Shown piece by piece: positions 24,527-34,654 of a DNA stretch of 60,446 nt (its first letter is position 1; each line of letters begins with the position of its first letter). Under the pieces are notes generated by a model. It saw only the letters and a program-made list of their open reading frames with translations, was not told the origin of the DNA and searched no databases. The stretch is from UBA5868 sp964482025 (GTDB lineage: Bacteria; Pseudomonadota; Gammaproteobacteria; Pseudomonadales; Cellvibrionaceae): assembly GCA_964482025.1 (NCBI GenBank), contig CAYZVN010000011.1, forward strand, positions 1-60,446, given 5' to 3'. A program made the translations under genes and the position numbers.

Positions 24527-26438
24527 AGATGGCACCCACGCAGGCGGCGCTGGGGTGATTCATGCTGTGAAGGCGCGTGGCGATGGCTTGCGCTATCCCC
24601 ACCTTATCCAATCCCGCTTCGGCCAATTGCTGCGAGCGGCTGGCGTGTTCGATGAAATGATCGGGAATGCCGAGCAGCAAAAGAGGCTTCACTATACCCT
24701 GCATCGCCAGAAACTCCGCCACGGCCGCACCCGCACCACCGGCGATGGTGCCTTCTTCTAAGGTTACGATTAAGTCGCATTGTGCGGCTGCCTGCAGGAT
24801 GATCTGGGTATCCAGGGGCTTGATCCAGCGCATGTCGTAGAGGCTGTAGCCGTTTTTCTCGGCTACTTCTTTCGCGTCGCTTAAGAGCGGGCCAAAATTC
24901 AAAATCGCCACGCGGCGACCACGCATAATCATGCGGCCCTGGCCTATCGGAAAGCGCTGCCATTCCTGCTGGATGGCTTCGCCAGGACCTGTGCCTCGCG
25001 GGTAGCGCACGGCAGCGGGACCTGTGTGCTGATAGGCGCTGGAGAGCAGCTGCTGACACTCGTTTTCATCGCTAGGCGCCGCCAGGATCATGTTGGGGAT
25101 GCTGCGCAGAAAGCTGATATCGAAACAGCCCGAGTGGGTTGGGCCGTCTTCGCCCACCAAGCCGGCGCGGTCGATGGCGAAGGTGACGTCCAGATTCTGC
25201 AGAGCGACATCGTGAATGAGCTGATCGTAGGCGCGCTGTAAGAAGGTGGAATAGATGGCCACTACCGGCTTAAAACCTTCGCATGCCAAGCCTGCGGCAA
25301 GCGTGACGGCGTGTTGCTCGGCAATGGCGACATCGTGGAACCGCTCGGGAAATGTGTGGCTGAATTCCACCATGCCGGAGCCTTCACACATGGCGGGGGT
25401 AATGGCGATCAGCTTGCGATCATGGCTGGCGATCTGGCACAGCCAGTTACCGAAAATGTCTTGATAGCGCAGCTTCTTCGTCCCCACCGGCGCTTTGCCA
25501 CGGTTTTTCGGCTCAATTTTGTTGAGCGCGTGATAGCCAACCGGGTCGTCCTCCGCGGGTGCGAAGCCCTTACCTTTTTGGGTGATGATGTGCAGCAGCT
25601 TGGGACCTGGGACCTCGCTGAGATTGCGTAGATCGTGAGTCAGGCGGTTTATGTCGTGACCATCCACGGGGCCGACATAATAAAAGCCGAGCTCTTCAAA
25701 CAGAGTGCTGGGGGAGACCAGCCCTTTCATATGCTCTTCCGCTTTGCGCGCCAACTCCCGCGCCTGGGGAAGCGCGCCAAGAACCTTTTTACCGCTTTCG
25801 CGCAGACTTGTGTAGAACTTGCTGGCCCACAGTCGAGAGAAATAGGTGGCTAGCCCGCCGACATTGGGAGAGATCGACATATTGTTGTCGTTGAGCACCA
25901 CCAAAAGATCTGCTTTGGTGTGAGCGGCGTGGTTGAGCGCTTCGAATGCCATGCCAGCAGTCATGGCACCATCGCCAATGATGGCGACGGTTTTGTGTGG
26001 CTGCTCTAAATCACGCTTGGCCAACGCCATGCCTAAAGCCGCGCTGATCGAGGTGCTTGAGTGGCCAACACCGAAGGCATCGTAGGGACTTTCGCCGCGC
26101 TTGGGAAAGCCGGAGAGGCCGTGCGCTTGGCGGATGGTGGTCATTTGCTGGCGGCGGCCGGTGAGTATCTTGTGCGGGTACGTCTGGTGGCCAACATCCC
26201 ACACCAGTCGGTCTTCGGGAGTGTTGAACACGTAGTGCAGCGCGATGGTTAATTCCACCACGCCGAGGCCGGCACCGAAGTGGCCGCCCGTCTGGCCGAC
26301 GCTGTAGAGCAGGAACTCTCGCAGTTCGCTCGCCAGTTGTGGCAATTGCTTTTCGCTGAGCGTGCGCAGGTCTGCACCGCTGTTAACGGTGTCGAGGAGC
26401 GGCGTCGAAGGCCGTTGCAGAGGAATTTCATCAAACAT
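24525..26438 (-). CDS. dxs: 1-deoxy-D-xylulose-5-phosphate synthase
   Basis: The 637-residue enzyme has the thiamine diphosphate motif GDGAMTAGMAFEALNHA...NDNNMSISPNVG, the transketolase-like pyrimidine domain (FAIDRAGLVGEDGPTHSG) and the C-terminal domain. It condenses pyruvate and glyceraldehyde-3-phosphate in the first step of the non-mevalonate isoprenoid pathway. Length and motifs are full. The N-terminus MFDEIPLQRPSTPLLDTVN is typical. In many relatives ispA and xseB lie just upstream; here apaH lies on that side instead. Confidence 0.97.
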   Translation of the reverse strand: MFDEIPLQRPSTPLLDTVNSGADLRTLSEKQLPQLASELREFLLYSVGQTGGHFGAGLGVVELTIALHYVFNTPEDRLVWDVGHQTYPHKILTGRRQQMTTIRQAHGLSGFPKRGESPYDAFGVGHSSTSISAALGMALAKRDLEQPHKTVAIIGDGAMTAGMAFEALNHAAHTKADLLVVLNDNNMSISPNVGGLATYFSRLWASKFYTSLRESGKKVLGALPQARELARKAEEHMKGLVSPSTLFEELGFYYVGPVDGHDINRLTHDLRNLSEVPGPKLLHIITQKGKGFAPAEDDPVGYHALNKIEPKNRGKAPVGTKKLRYQDIFGNWLCQIASHDRKLIAITPAMCEGSGMVEFSHTFPERFHDVAIAEQHAVTLAAGLACEGFKPVVAIYSTFLQRAYDQLIHDVALQNLDVTFAIDRAGLVGEDGPTHSGCFDISFLRSIPNMILAAPSDENECQQLLSSAYQHTGPAAVRYPRGTGPGEAIQQEWQRFPIGQGRMIMRGRRVAILNFGPLLSDAKEVAEKNGYSLYDMRWIKPLDTQIILQAAAQCDLIVTLEEGTIAGGAGAAVAEFLAMQGIVKPLLLLGIPDHFIEHASRSQQLAEAGLDKVGIAQAIATRLHSMNHPSAACVGAI

Positions 26439-26588
26439 TCAGGCGCAGGTTCCCAGCATTCAGTGGTAACTCAGCATTCTATTGTTTAGCGGGGGGCATT
26501 AAAAGCGCGAATGGCTGAATTGGTGAGCCAGTCGGTCGAAGCCGCGCTTCTAGCAGAAGTGACCATATGGCGCCTTGCCGGTTGCTTC

Positions 26589-27395
26589 TTAGGTCGCCTC
26601 CACTTGGACACGCTCGCCGTCGTCCAAGCGCAACATGGTAAGCTTGCCGCCCCAGACGCACCCGGTATCGAGGGCAATAAAATGCGGTTTGTTGGTGCGG
26701 CCTTCTAGCGCGGCCCAATGGCCGAACAGAAATACCGTGTAGCGATCCGCGTCGGCGCGCGGGTAGTCGTACCAGGGGAGCATGCCTGGGGGAGCCTGGT
26801 TGCTGGATGTTTTCGCGGCAAAGTCGAGGCTGCCGTCGGGTGCGACAAAGCGCATCCGGGTGCAGTAGTTGACGATCACTCGCAAGCGGTCATGGCCGCT
26901 CAAGTTCGGGTCCCAGCGAGCGGGTTCGTTGCCATACATGTTTTGCAAAAAGGCGCGATAGTCCGGCTGGCGCAGGCGTGCTGCCACTTCTGCGGCGTAA
27001 TCCGCGGCCTCGGCGACACTCCAGATATGGGGGATGCCGGCGTGGCTGAGGACATAGGGGCCTTCTCGATGTAGCAGTGGCTGCTGGCGCAGCCAGTCGA
27101 GCAGTTCATCCCGGTCGGGGGCCTTGAGTATGTCGCGCAGAGTGTCCTTCTTTCCCGGTTTGCGCGCCTGTGCGTCTACGCCCAATAAGTGCAAATCGTG
27201 ATTGCCAAGTACGGTCAGCGCGCGCGCGCCAAGATTTTTGATAAAGCGCAGTGTATTGAGATTATCCGGGCCGCGATTGACCAGATCTCCAGCGAGCCAA
27301 AGTCGATCATGATCGGGATCAAAGGCGGCTTTGTCGAGCAGGCGGCGAAAGGCGTCGTAGCAGCCTTGGATATCCCCCATCACGTAAGTGCCCAT
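26589..27395 (-). CDS. apaH: bis(5'-nucleosyl)-tetraphosphatase, symmetrical
   Basis: The 268-residue metallophosphatase has GDIQGCYDAF, then GDLVNRGPDN, GNHDLHLLG and SHAGIPHIW, the metal ligands of the calcineurin-like fold. It splits Ap4A to two ADP. The ATG at 27393-27395 gives the usual start MGTYVMGDIQGC. It closes the lptD-surA-pdxA-ksgA-apaG-apaH block. Confidence 0.96.
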   Translation of the reverse strand: MGTYVMGDIQGCYDAFRRLLDKAAFDPDHDRLWLAGDLVNRGPDNLNTLRFIKNLGARALTVLGNHDLHLLGVDAQARKPGKKDTLRDILKAPDRDELLDWLRQQPLLHREGPYVLSHAGIPHIWSVAEAADYAAEVAARLRQPDYRAFLQNMYGNEPARWDPNLSGHDRLRVIVNYCTRMRFVAPDGSLDFAAKTSSNQAPPGMLPWYDYPRADADRYTVFLFGHWAALEGRTNKPHFIALDTGCVWGGKLTMLRLDDGERVQVEAT

Positions 27396-27471
27396 GATTA
27401 GCGGCAACCTGCAGTAGGAGGTGCGAGATGGTTTGGCGAGACTTTATACATAACAGCAGTGATATTCATCA

Positions 27472-27843
27472 TTAATGCAACAGATGCGGCGGTACCAGCG
27501 CAAAGGCCGGAATAGGCGCTTCAAAAGCCGCCCCCGAGGCGGTGCGCATTTGATAGGTGCCGGTCATGGTGCCCGTTTCGGTGGGCAACACCACGCCGCT
27601 GCTGTAGGTATAGCTGGCGCCGGGTTCAAGATTGGGCTGCTGACCCACCACGCCCATGCCTTTGACTTCTTGTACCGCGTTGTCACCGTCGGTAATCACC
27701 CAGTGGCGGCTGATCAACTGGGCGTCTTCGGTGCCGCGATTGGTCAGGGTGATGGTATAGCTGAAGACAAAGCGATCCTCGTCCGGCACAGACTGTTCGA
27801 CCAGATACTGAGTTTTTACCGAGATATCGATGGGGTGTGTCAT
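27472..27843 (-). CDS. apaG: ApaG protein (DUF525 domain)
   Basis: The 123-residue protein (MTHPIDISVKTQYL...) has the ApaG pattern FVFSYTITLTNRGTEDAQLISRHWVITDG, then GVVGQQPNLEPGASYTYSSG and GTMTGTYQM. This is a fibronectin-like beta fold whose biochemical role is not settled. Its start overlaps the ksgA stop by four bases (ATGA). Confidence 0.96.
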   Translation of the reverse strand: MTHPIDISVKTQYLVEQSVPDEDRFVFSYTITLTNRGTEDAQLISRHWVITDGDNAVQEVKGMGVVGQQPNLEPGASYTYSSGVVLPTETGTMTGTYQMRTASGAAFEAPIPAFALVPPHLLH

Positions 27844-28652
27844 AAACTCGTGGCTCCGCTGGAGCGGAAGGATTGTAAATGGTTTGCCAGGGCGACGTAA
27901 TCCCGCACGCTGAGGTTTTCCGGGCGCTGCTGCGGATCTATATCGATGTGCTGCCACATGTCGGCATCGGGCAGCCATTGCTTTAAAGCGTTGCGTAAGG
28001 TTTTACGGCGCTGTTGGAAGGCGGACTTTACCAGGTTGTCCAGCAGCTTATGGTCGGCGGCGGGAAAGGGCAGTTGAGAGTGGGGGGTGAGTCGCACAAT
28101 TGCCGAATCCACCTTGGGTGCCGGGCGGAAGCAGCCGGGGCCCACCTCAAAAAGAAACTCCACCGAACAGTAGTACTGACACATGATGCTGAGGCGGCCG
28201 TAATCTTTATTGTCCGGCTCCGCCGCCATGCGCTCCACCACTTCTTTTTGCAGCATAAAATGCATGTCGGCAACCTGCTCGCGATAGCTCAGCAGGTGGA
28301 ACAGCAAGGGAGTGGAGATGTTATACGGCAGATTGCCCACCACCCGCAGGCGCTCGCCCTCGGGAATGAGTTGCGCAAAGTCGAACTTAAGCGCATCGGC
28401 GGCGTGAATGGTGAAGTCCGGATAGGTGGAAAATTGCGCCTGCAGCCGTGGAATCAGGTCGCGATCCAGCTCCACCACGTGCAGGCTGGGGCAGGCGCGG
28501 AGCAACTCGCCGGTGATGGCGCCTTGACCGGGGCCGATTTCTACTAAGTGGTCGCTCGCTTTCGGGTGAACCGCGCGCACTATGCGTTGAATGATGTTGG
28601 CGTCCACCAGAAAGTTCTGGCCGAAGCGCTTGCGGGCTTGATGCTCGTACAT
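27840..28652 (-). CDS. ksgA: 16S rRNA (adenine1518/1519-N6)-dimethyltransferase
   Basis: The 270-residue enzyme has RFGQNFLVD, the SAM motif VEIGPGQGAITGELL and the catalytic NLPYNISTPLLFHLL, with a C-terminal helical domain (FQQRRKTLRNALKQW). It dimethylates two adjacent adenines near the 3' end of 16S rRNA. It follows pdxA by nine bases and overlaps apaG. Confidence 0.97.
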   Translation of the reverse strand: MYEHQARKRFGQNFLVDANIIQRIVRAVHPKASDHLVEIGPGQGAITGELLRACPSLHVVELDRDLIPRLQAQFSTYPDFTIHAADALKFDFAQLIPEGERLRVVGNLPYNISTPLLFHLLSYREQVADMHFMLQKEVVERMAAEPDNKDYGRLSIMCQYYCSVEFLFEVGPGCFRPAPKVDSAIVRLTPHSQLPFPAADHKLLDNLVKSAFQQRRKTLRNALKQWLPDADMWQHIDIDPQQRPENLSVRDYVALANHLQSFRSSGATSL

Positions 28653-28661
28653 AGGGAGATC

Positions 28662-29660
28662 CTAGCGGCGACTGGCGACCATGTTTTGTGCCGTTGCCAA
28701 TGCGGTTTGCAGGCTGCCGAGATCGGCGCGACCGGTACCCGCTAAGTCCAGCGCGGTGCCGTGATCGACAGAGGTGCGAATAAAGGGCAGCCCCAAAGTG
28801 ATATTCACGGCCGCGCCAAAGCCCTTGTGCTTGAGCACCGGCAGGCCTTGATCGTGGTACATGGCGAGCACTGCGTCGGCGCTTTCCAGGTGGCGCGGTG
28901 TAAACAGAGTGTCGGCGGGCAGGGCATCGCTCAGTTGCCAGCCGTGGTGCTGGCGCAAATGGGTAATCACCGGGTTGATGATCTCCAGCTCTTCGCGGCC
29001 CAAATGTCCGCCTTCACCCGCGTGCGGGTTGAGGCCACAGATCAGAATGCGCGGCTGCGCAATACCGAATTGGCTTACCAAGTCGCGATGCAGAATTTCG
29101 ATGGTGCGAGTGAGCCCTGCCGGGGTGATGGCGTCGGCGACTTGGCGCAGGGGCAAGTGCGTGGTGGCTAAGGCAACGCGCAGACCTTCGCAGGCCAGCA
29201 TCATCACGACTTGGTCGCACTGACTGCGCTCGGCAAAAAACTCGGTATGGCCGGAAAAAGCGATGCCGGCATCGTTGATGATGCCCTTGTGTACCGGGCC
29301 AGTGACCAGGGCGTCGCAGGTTTTGTCCAAGCACAGGTCGGTGGCGGTCGCCAGGGTGTCGAGAACGTAGGCGGCATTGTCGCGGTTGAGCTGCCCGGCG
29401 ATGACCGGTTGCCGCAGCGCCACCGGGGCGACACTGAGCTTGCCCCGGCCGGACAGGGTGGGCGAGTCCGCTGCGAAGACTTCAAGACTGAGGGGCAGCT
29501 GCAGCTGTTGCGCGGTCTGCCGCAGCAGCTCTGGATCCGCCACCGCGACCAGTTCTACCGGGTCGAGGGCTTCCTGCGCCAGACGCACCACCAGTTCCGG
29601 CCCTATGCCGGCCGGTTCTCCGGGCGTGAGCGCAATGCGGGGCGGCGAAGCGTTACTCAC
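28662..29660 (-). CDS. pdxA: 4-hydroxythreonine-4-phosphate dehydrogenase
   Basis: The 332-residue enzyme begins with SNASPPRIALTPGEPAGIGPEL. Zinc-binding His residues are visible in SGHTEFFAE, NPHAGEGGHLGREE and YHDQGLPVLK. It oxidises 4-phosphohydroxythreonine in pyridoxal phosphate synthesis. The start is a GTG (29658-29660) that overlaps the end of surA (GTGAGTAA); the longer open frame upstream lies within surA and is not used. Confidence 0.95.
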   Translation of the reverse strand: MSNASPPRIALTPGEPAGIGPELVVRLAQEALDPVELVAVADPELLRQTAQQLQLPLSLEVFAADSPTLSGRGKLSVAPVALRQPVIAGQLNRDNAAYVLDTLATATDLCLDKTCDALVTGPVHKGIINDAGIAFSGHTEFFAERSQCDQVVMMLACEGLRVALATTHLPLRQVADAITPAGLTRTIEILHRDLVSQFGIAQPRILICGLNPHAGEGGHLGREELEIINPVITHLRQHHGWQLSDALPADTLFTPRHLESADAVLAMYHDQGLPVLKHKGFGAAVNITLGLPFIRTSVDHGTALDLAGTGRADLGSLQTALATAQNMVASRR

Positions 29661-30957
29661 TGGCGGTTTCCGCTTCAATTTTGATGTTGATGTAGGCTTC
29701 ATCGCGCAGCTCGCGCAGCCAAATCTGCAGTTCATCTTCAAAGCGGCGGCTGGTGAGAATGCGCGCGGCTTTGTCGCGCAGCACGTCGTCGGTAATGTCT
29801 TCCTGACGGCGCTCTTCAACCTGCAGGATATGCCAGCCAAATTGGCTGCGGAACGGACGGCTGATCTCGCCGATTTCCATTTGCGCCATAGTGTTTTCGA
29901 ACTCCGCGACGAACATCCCGGGCCTGCTCCAACCCAGGTCGCCACCGGCGAGCATCGAGCCTATATCTTCGGAGTGCTCTTTGGCTAAGGCGCCAAAATC
30001 TTCACCGTCGAGAATGCGCTGGCGCAGCTTTTCCAATTTGGCTTTGGCCTGTTCATCGGTGAGGATGGCCGAGGGCTTGAGCAAGATGTGGCGCGCCTTG
30101 GTCTGCTGCTCGGTTTGCTGCTCGCCACCGCGTTTGTTGTAGACCTTGAGGATATGAAAACCGGCCGGGCTGCGCGCCGGTTCGGACACATCGCCGGCCT
30201 CTAAGGGTGGCAGCATGTCGGCAAATAGGCTGGGCAGATCGCTGGTTTTGCGCCAGCCCAAATCGCCGCCGCTGAGCGCCGCAGGACCGTCGGATTCGGC
30301 TATGGCCACTTCGGCAAAATTGGCGCCGGCACGAATTTTTTGCACCAGTTCAGCCGCTTTTTGCTGAGCTGCCTCTACCTCTTCGGCGCTGGCCGCTTGC
30401 GACAGGCTGATCAGAATGTGGCCGAGCTGATACTCTGGGGAGATCCAGAATTTCGCGTCTGCCGACTTAAGGAAGTTATCGATTTCCAGCGGCGAAATAT
30501 GAATACGCTGCTGCACCATCGCCTGCTGGACTTGTTGGAGCGTAATGTCGTGACGCAGCTTCTCCCGCAGCTCGGCCAGGCTCATGCCGTCTTTTTCCAG
30601 TTGCGCGATAAATTGCTCCGGGGACAGTTGGTTCGACTGGCGAACTTGCTCGACGGCTCTATTGACCTGCTCATCGCTCACCTGGAAGCCGATGCGCTGG
30701 GCGATTTGCAGCTGCAAGTGCTCGCCGATCAGGTGATCCAGAACCTGCTTGCGCAGGGACTCTATGTCCGGCAGGGACAGATTGTTGGCACGCGCGTTAT
30801 GCACGACTTGGAACAGGCGCTCGTCCAACTCGCTTTGCATAATCACACCTTTGTCCACTACGGCAATCACTTTGTCCAGCGGTTGTGGCTCGGCGTGGCC
30901 GACACTGGCAAACGAGAAAATAGCGGCGAGAAGAAGACTGGAAACGGTTTTATTCAT
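29653..30957 (-). CDS. surA: periplasmic peptidyl-prolyl isomerase and outer-membrane protein chaperone SurA
   Basis: The 434-residue protein has a signal peptide (MNKTVSSLLLAAIFSFASVGHA), a SurA N-domain (VDKGVIMQSELDERL, LDHLIGEHLQLQIAQRIGF) and two parvulin domains. The first begins near YQLGHILISL with GGDLGWRKTSDLP; the second contains KARHILLKPSA and GGDLGWSRPGMF. SurA carries outer-membrane proteins, including LptD, across the periplasm. Its gene lies directly downstream of lptD. An ATG three codons earlier (30966) is possible. Confidence 0.96.
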   Translation of the reverse strand: MNKTVSSLLLAAIFSFASVGHAEPQPLDKVIAVVDKGVIMQSELDERLFQVVHNARANNLSLPDIESLRKQVLDHLIGEHLQLQIAQRIGFQVSDEQVNRAVEQVRQSNQLSPEQFIAQLEKDGMSLAELREKLRHDITLQQVQQAMVQQRIHISPLEIDNFLKSADAKFWISPEYQLGHILISLSQAASAEEVEAAQQKAAELVQKIRAGANFAEVAIAESDGPAALSGGDLGWRKTSDLPSLFADMLPPLEAGDVSEPARSPAGFHILKVYNKRGGEQQTEQQTKARHILLKPSAILTDEQAKAKLEKLRQRILDGEDFGALAKEHSEDIGSMLAGGDLGWSRPGMFVAEFENTMAQMEIGEISRPFRSQFGWHILQVEERRQEDITDDVLRDKAARILTSRRFEDELQIWLRELRDEAYINIKIEAETASE

Positions 30958-30979
30958 AGGTGACATCTGTTCAGGGGCT

Positions 30980-33403
30980 TCAGTCGCGGAAGCCGGGAAT
31001 GGTTTCGGTCAAAAGTTTTTGTACGCGGTTACCGGAGCTGGCCAGACCCTTGAGATCAATCTCAAGAAAGATGCCGTCGTCATAAAAACGCCGCTCATCA
31101 TTGTCTAGCGCTATCGCCAGTTTGCTGTCGAGCCAGCGCCGTGCCAGCACTCGTAGCCGGTAGCAACAATCGTCGTATTCGAAGCCGATGAAGGCATCGA
31201 GTTCCCGCTTTTGGTCCAGGTCGTAGAACAGTCGGCCGACCACTTGCCACTGCTCGCCGAACGGCAAAGCGAAGGAGGTATCGAGCTGATCCACCGCCAG
31301 GGTCGAGCGCTCAATGAGGTCCGCGCGCACGTAGCGGTAATCCAAGCGCAAGCGCCGGCGGGAATCGTCGCTGTACTCCAGCCCGGTAGTGGCGCGCATC
31401 ACTTGGGCGCTTTCGGGGTTGTAGAGGAAATCGCCGCGCAGGCGCAGCGAGTCTGAGACGCGGGCGGAGATCTTGGTGGCCAGATCCGACTCTTCAATGG
31501 TCTGGGCACTGTCATTATGGGTCAGAGATACTTTGCGGTCGCGGAAGTAGATCACTTGCCCCAGGCTGACCGACGCCAGCGTAGTGCTCAAGTCACTGCT
31601 CAACCAGCGGGAGGTGATGCCGATGGCCAGCTGGTCCGCGTCCCCCAAACGGTCGCCACCGACGAATCGCCGGTCGCGAAACAGGTGGTCATAGCCGAAG
31701 GTCAGCAAAGTGGTATCGAAGTTCACGTCCTGAGACGTGGCGGTATCGCCGGGTGATACCGAGTAGAGCGCGCTGTGGTCGGTGTGGTCTCTATATAAAT
31801 AGAAGAGGCGGGGCTCCAGCGTCTGGCGACCGTTGTCGCGGTCAAAATATAACCCCGTGTCGAGGCTGAAATAGGGCGCGCTCAAAGTGGGCGTGGCATC
31901 GGCGCTGGGCAGTAATTGCTCGCGATCCAGCTCATAAGCGATCGCCTGAAATCCGGCCGCCGGTCGCACAAAGCCCCACTGCCATTGCTCGTTCCACGCT
32001 AATGAGTAATCCGTATTGGCGCGTTGGCCGGTGATAAACGAAGCGTCTTGGTTGGTGAACTTGACCCACTCGTTGCTCAGCGACAGGCCGAGCTTGCCCC
32101 AATGATAGCGGCCATTGGCCTGAAGGCGCGGCAGCTGGCGGTACGCCGAGGGGACATCCAACAGTAAGTTTTGGAAAGACTGGACGCGGGCGCTGATGTT
32201 CCAGTTATCCAGGTGGTAGCCGAGGATGGCCTCCTGGTTAAGAAAGGTGTTGTTGGCGGCGGTGAAGCTCTCTGGCTGCAAGTCGCGGAAGTAGTCCACG
32301 TCGCTGACCTTGGCGTAATCCACATCGGTGTACCAGCGAGTGTTGCGGCCGCCGTCGTGCTCAAAGTTGATCAGCCAGCGGTTCTCCCCTTTGTAAGGGC
32401 GCAGGCTGTCTTCGCTGTGGCCTTCGGCAATCAGGCGGTCAATGTCGGGGTCGCCGCCGCCTTTATCGTTGTGAAGCCCGGCCAAGTTGAGCACGTTCAT
32501 CGAGTAGTGATTGAGATAGCGCCACTCGGTTTCCAGCATGGCACCGTGGCCTTCGGCGAAGCGGGGGGCGAGAATGGCGTCGTAGTTGGGCGCTATGTTC
32601 CAGTACCAGGGCAGGGTAAGGTCGATGCCGCCCTCGCTGGTGCTGACGGAGGGCACCAACAATCCGGATTGACGCTGATCGCCCACCGGAAAGGTAATAT
32701 AAGGTGCGTAGAGTATGGGGAGGCCCGCGACCTGCACCACCACGCCCCGGCCGCTGCCCTGCTGCGTATTGGGGTCGACGGTCAAGCGGCGGCCCTTGAT
32801 CAGCCAGGATTCGCGCCCCGGCTCGCAGCTGGTGATCTTGCCGTTTTGGAGCACCACAACGCCGTCGGGGCGATGCTCGATGCTGCCGGCACTGCCGCGC
32901 ATATGCTGCTCGTGCAGCACGAATTCGCCCCCGGTAAAGCGTGCGCCTTGACCAGCCATATCCACTTCGGCGCCGGTGCCGCGCACCAGCAGGCCGGGCT
33001 GGCGGATCTCCACGCCGCCGGACATGCTCGCCTGATCGGTGGCTTTGTCGAAGGACATGTATTGGGTTTGAATTTGCCGATTGCCCTGGCTGATGCTGAC
33101 GTCGCCTTCCAGCAGAATTTTGTCGGCCGCCATCTCACTGCGGCCGGCTTCTAAGTGGATTGGAGAATGGGCCGGGTCGCCGTCATTGCGCTCGGCCATA
33201 GGATCGATATAACGACCGCGGCAGGCGTAAGAGCGCTCTCGCTGTTGCTCCGGCGTCAGCTCTTCCGCCGGGATCCAATCATAATGCTGAGGTTCTACAT
33301 CTGCCCAAACCTTGCCGCCACCCAGCAGGCAACCCAGCAATCCCAAGGTGGAGCCGAGGCGGTAAAACAGCGATTGATGTATCGACGGAAATCGTTTTGC
33401 CAA
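30980..33403 (-). CDS. lptD: LPS-assembly outer-membrane protein LptD
   Basis: The 807-residue protein has a signal peptide (FYRLGSTLGLLGCLLGGGKVWA). An OstA/LptA-like beta-jellyroll follows (MAADKILLEGDVSISQGNRQ, MSFDKATDQASMSGGVEIRQPG), then a C-terminal beta-barrel with alternating aromatic strands. The four Cys residues that form the maturing disulfides are present: one in YACRGRYI, one in ITSCEPGRE and an adjacent pair in YDDCCYRLRV. LptD inserts LPS in the outer leaflet. The gene is divergent from amgK. Confidence 0.96.
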   Translation of the reverse strand: MAKRFPSIHQSLFYRLGSTLGLLGCLLGGGKVWADVEPQHYDWIPAEELTPEQQRERSYACRGRYIDPMAERNDGDPAHSPIHLEAGRSEMAADKILLEGDVSISQGNRQIQTQYMSFDKATDQASMSGGVEIRQPGLLVRGTGAEVDMAGQGARFTGGEFVLHEQHMRGSAGSIEHRPDGVVVLQNGKITSCEPGRESWLIKGRRLTVDPNTQQGSGRGVVVQVAGLPILYAPYITFPVGDQRQSGLLVPSVSTSEGGIDLTLPWYWNIAPNYDAILAPRFAEGHGAMLETEWRYLNHYSMNVLNLAGLHNDKGGGDPDIDRLIAEGHSEDSLRPYKGENRWLINFEHDGGRNTRWYTDVDYAKVSDVDYFRDLQPESFTAANNTFLNQEAILGYHLDNWNISARVQSFQNLLLDVPSAYRQLPRLQANGRYHWGKLGLSLSNEWVKFTNQDASFITGQRANTDYSLAWNEQWQWGFVRPAAGFQAIAYELDREQLLPSADATPTLSAPYFSLDTGLYFDRDNGRQTLEPRLFYLYRDHTDHSALYSVSPGDTATSQDVNFDTTLLTFGYDHLFRDRRFVGGDRLGDADQLAIGITSRWLSSDLSTTLASVSLGQVIYFRDRKVSLTHNDSAQTIEESDLATKISARVSDSLRLRGDFLYNPESAQVMRATTGLEYSDDSRRRLRLDYRYVRADLIERSTLAVDQLDTSFALPFGEQWQVVGRLFYDLDQKRELDAFIGFEYDDCCYRLRVLARRWLDSKLAIALDNDERRFYDDGIFLEIDLKGLASSGNRVQKLLTETIPGFRD

Positions 33404-33592
33404 GCGGGAGTCCGGAAATTGCGGGTTTAAAGAAGGAGGCGATTGTAATGGCGCAGCTGCGGGATTACTACCGCTGCAGGGCGCCAGCGAGTGGGTTTAC
33501 TGCGCCGCCTCCCTTGCCTTGCGCCCCGGCGCTGTATCATCCTAGGCGCTTGTGTCAGCCGCGTGCGCTGTCTTAGCTAAACGAGAAAATTC

Positions 33593-34654
33593 ATGTCGAA
33601 CACCAGTGAAGACCTGCGTCAGTGGGTTGATGCCCAATGGCCGCACTTATCACTCAACGATTTTATGCTGAAGCCGGGGTTTCACGGCCCCAGCGCTGAG
33701 GCCCCAAAGTGGCAGGCGCTGGCCGGCGATGCCGGCTTTCGCCGTTACTTTCGCCTCGCCAGTGAGCCGCCCTTGTTGGCGGTGCTGTCGCCGCCGCAAA
33801 CGGAACCCAATGAGGTGTTCCTCAAACTCGCCCGCCACTTGCGCCGCCACGGTGTACTCGCGCCCGCAATTGCCGCCATGGATCTCGAGCGCGGCTTTTT
33901 TCTGATCGAAGATTTGGGGCCGACTCTGCTTTTGCAGCAGTTAAATGACGACAGTGTGGAGGGGCTGTACGCCGAGGCCATGCACTGCCTGTTGCATATA
34001 CAGCAGTGCCCAACTCAGGAGCTGAGCCTTCCGGTCTACAATCGCGACCGTCTGCGCGTGGAGATGAATGTCTTTTGCGAATGGTTTGTCCCGCAGTTGC
34101 TGGGCTATGAGCCCAACCTGGCGGAGTTGAAGATGCTCGACCGCTGGTTCACTCAGCTGGAAGATGTCGCGCTTGAGCAGCCGCAAGTGTTTGTTCATCG
34201 CGACTACCATTCGCGCAACTTGGTTTACCGCGAGGATGGTCCGCCAGGGGTGATCGACTTTCAGGATGCGGTGGTCGGTCCTATAACCTACGACCTGGTG
34301 TCTCTGTTGCGCGACTGTTACATCCGCTGGCCGGAAGCGCGGGTCCGGCGTTGGGCCGTGAGCTACGCCAATATCGCCATGGAATGTGGGCTGTTACCGC
34401 AGGTGAGCGAAGAGCGGTTTTTGCGTTGGTTTGACTGGATGGGCCTGCAGCGCCACATCAAAGTTCTCGGCGTCTTTGCCCGTCTATCACTGCGCGATCA
34501 CAAGCACGGGTACCTGAACGATCTCCCCTTGGTTATCCGTTACACACTTGAGGTCGCCCGCCGCTACGAAGAAGCTGCGGAGTTTGTCGCTTGGTTTGAG
34601 GACAAATTGTTGCCGCGTATCGAGCAGCAACCCTGGTGGAGCCCCGTACCTTGA
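33593..34654 (+). CDS. amgK: N-acetylmuramate/N-acetylglucosamine kinase AmgK
   Basis: The 353-residue protein is of the aminoglycoside-phosphotransferase type, with LIEDLGPTLLLQ, then the catalytic loop VHRDYHSRNLVY and the metal-binding VIDFQDAVVGPITYDLVSLLRDCY. AmgK phosphorylates MurNAc at C1 in the peptidoglycan recycling route that bypasses de novo UDP-MurNAc synthesis. The assignment rests on the family and on its place next to murU and divergent from lptD, as in pseudomonads. Confidence 0.93.
   Translation: MSNTSEDLRQWVDAQWPHLSLNDFMLKPGFHGPSAEAPKWQALAGDAGFRRYFRLASEPPLLAVLSPPQTEPNEVFLKLARHLRRHGVLAPAIAAMDLERGFFLIEDLGPTLLLQQLNDDSVEGLYAEAMHCLLHIQQCPTQELSLPVYNRDRLRVEMNVFCEWFVPQLLGYEPNLAELKMLDRWFTQLEDVALEQPQVFVHRDYHSRNLVYREDGPPGVIDFQDAVVGPITYDLVSLLRDCYIRWPEARVRRWAVSYANIAMECGLLPQVSEERFLRWFDWMGLQRHIKVLGVFARLSLRDHKHGYLNDLPLVIRYTLEVARRYEEAAEFVAWFEDKLLPRIEQQPWWSPVP

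Noticed and set aside
32171..33154. 327-codon open frame opposite lptD
   Set aside because: Antisense to lptD with no ribosome-binding site; low-complexity Ala/Val composition is typical of shadows.
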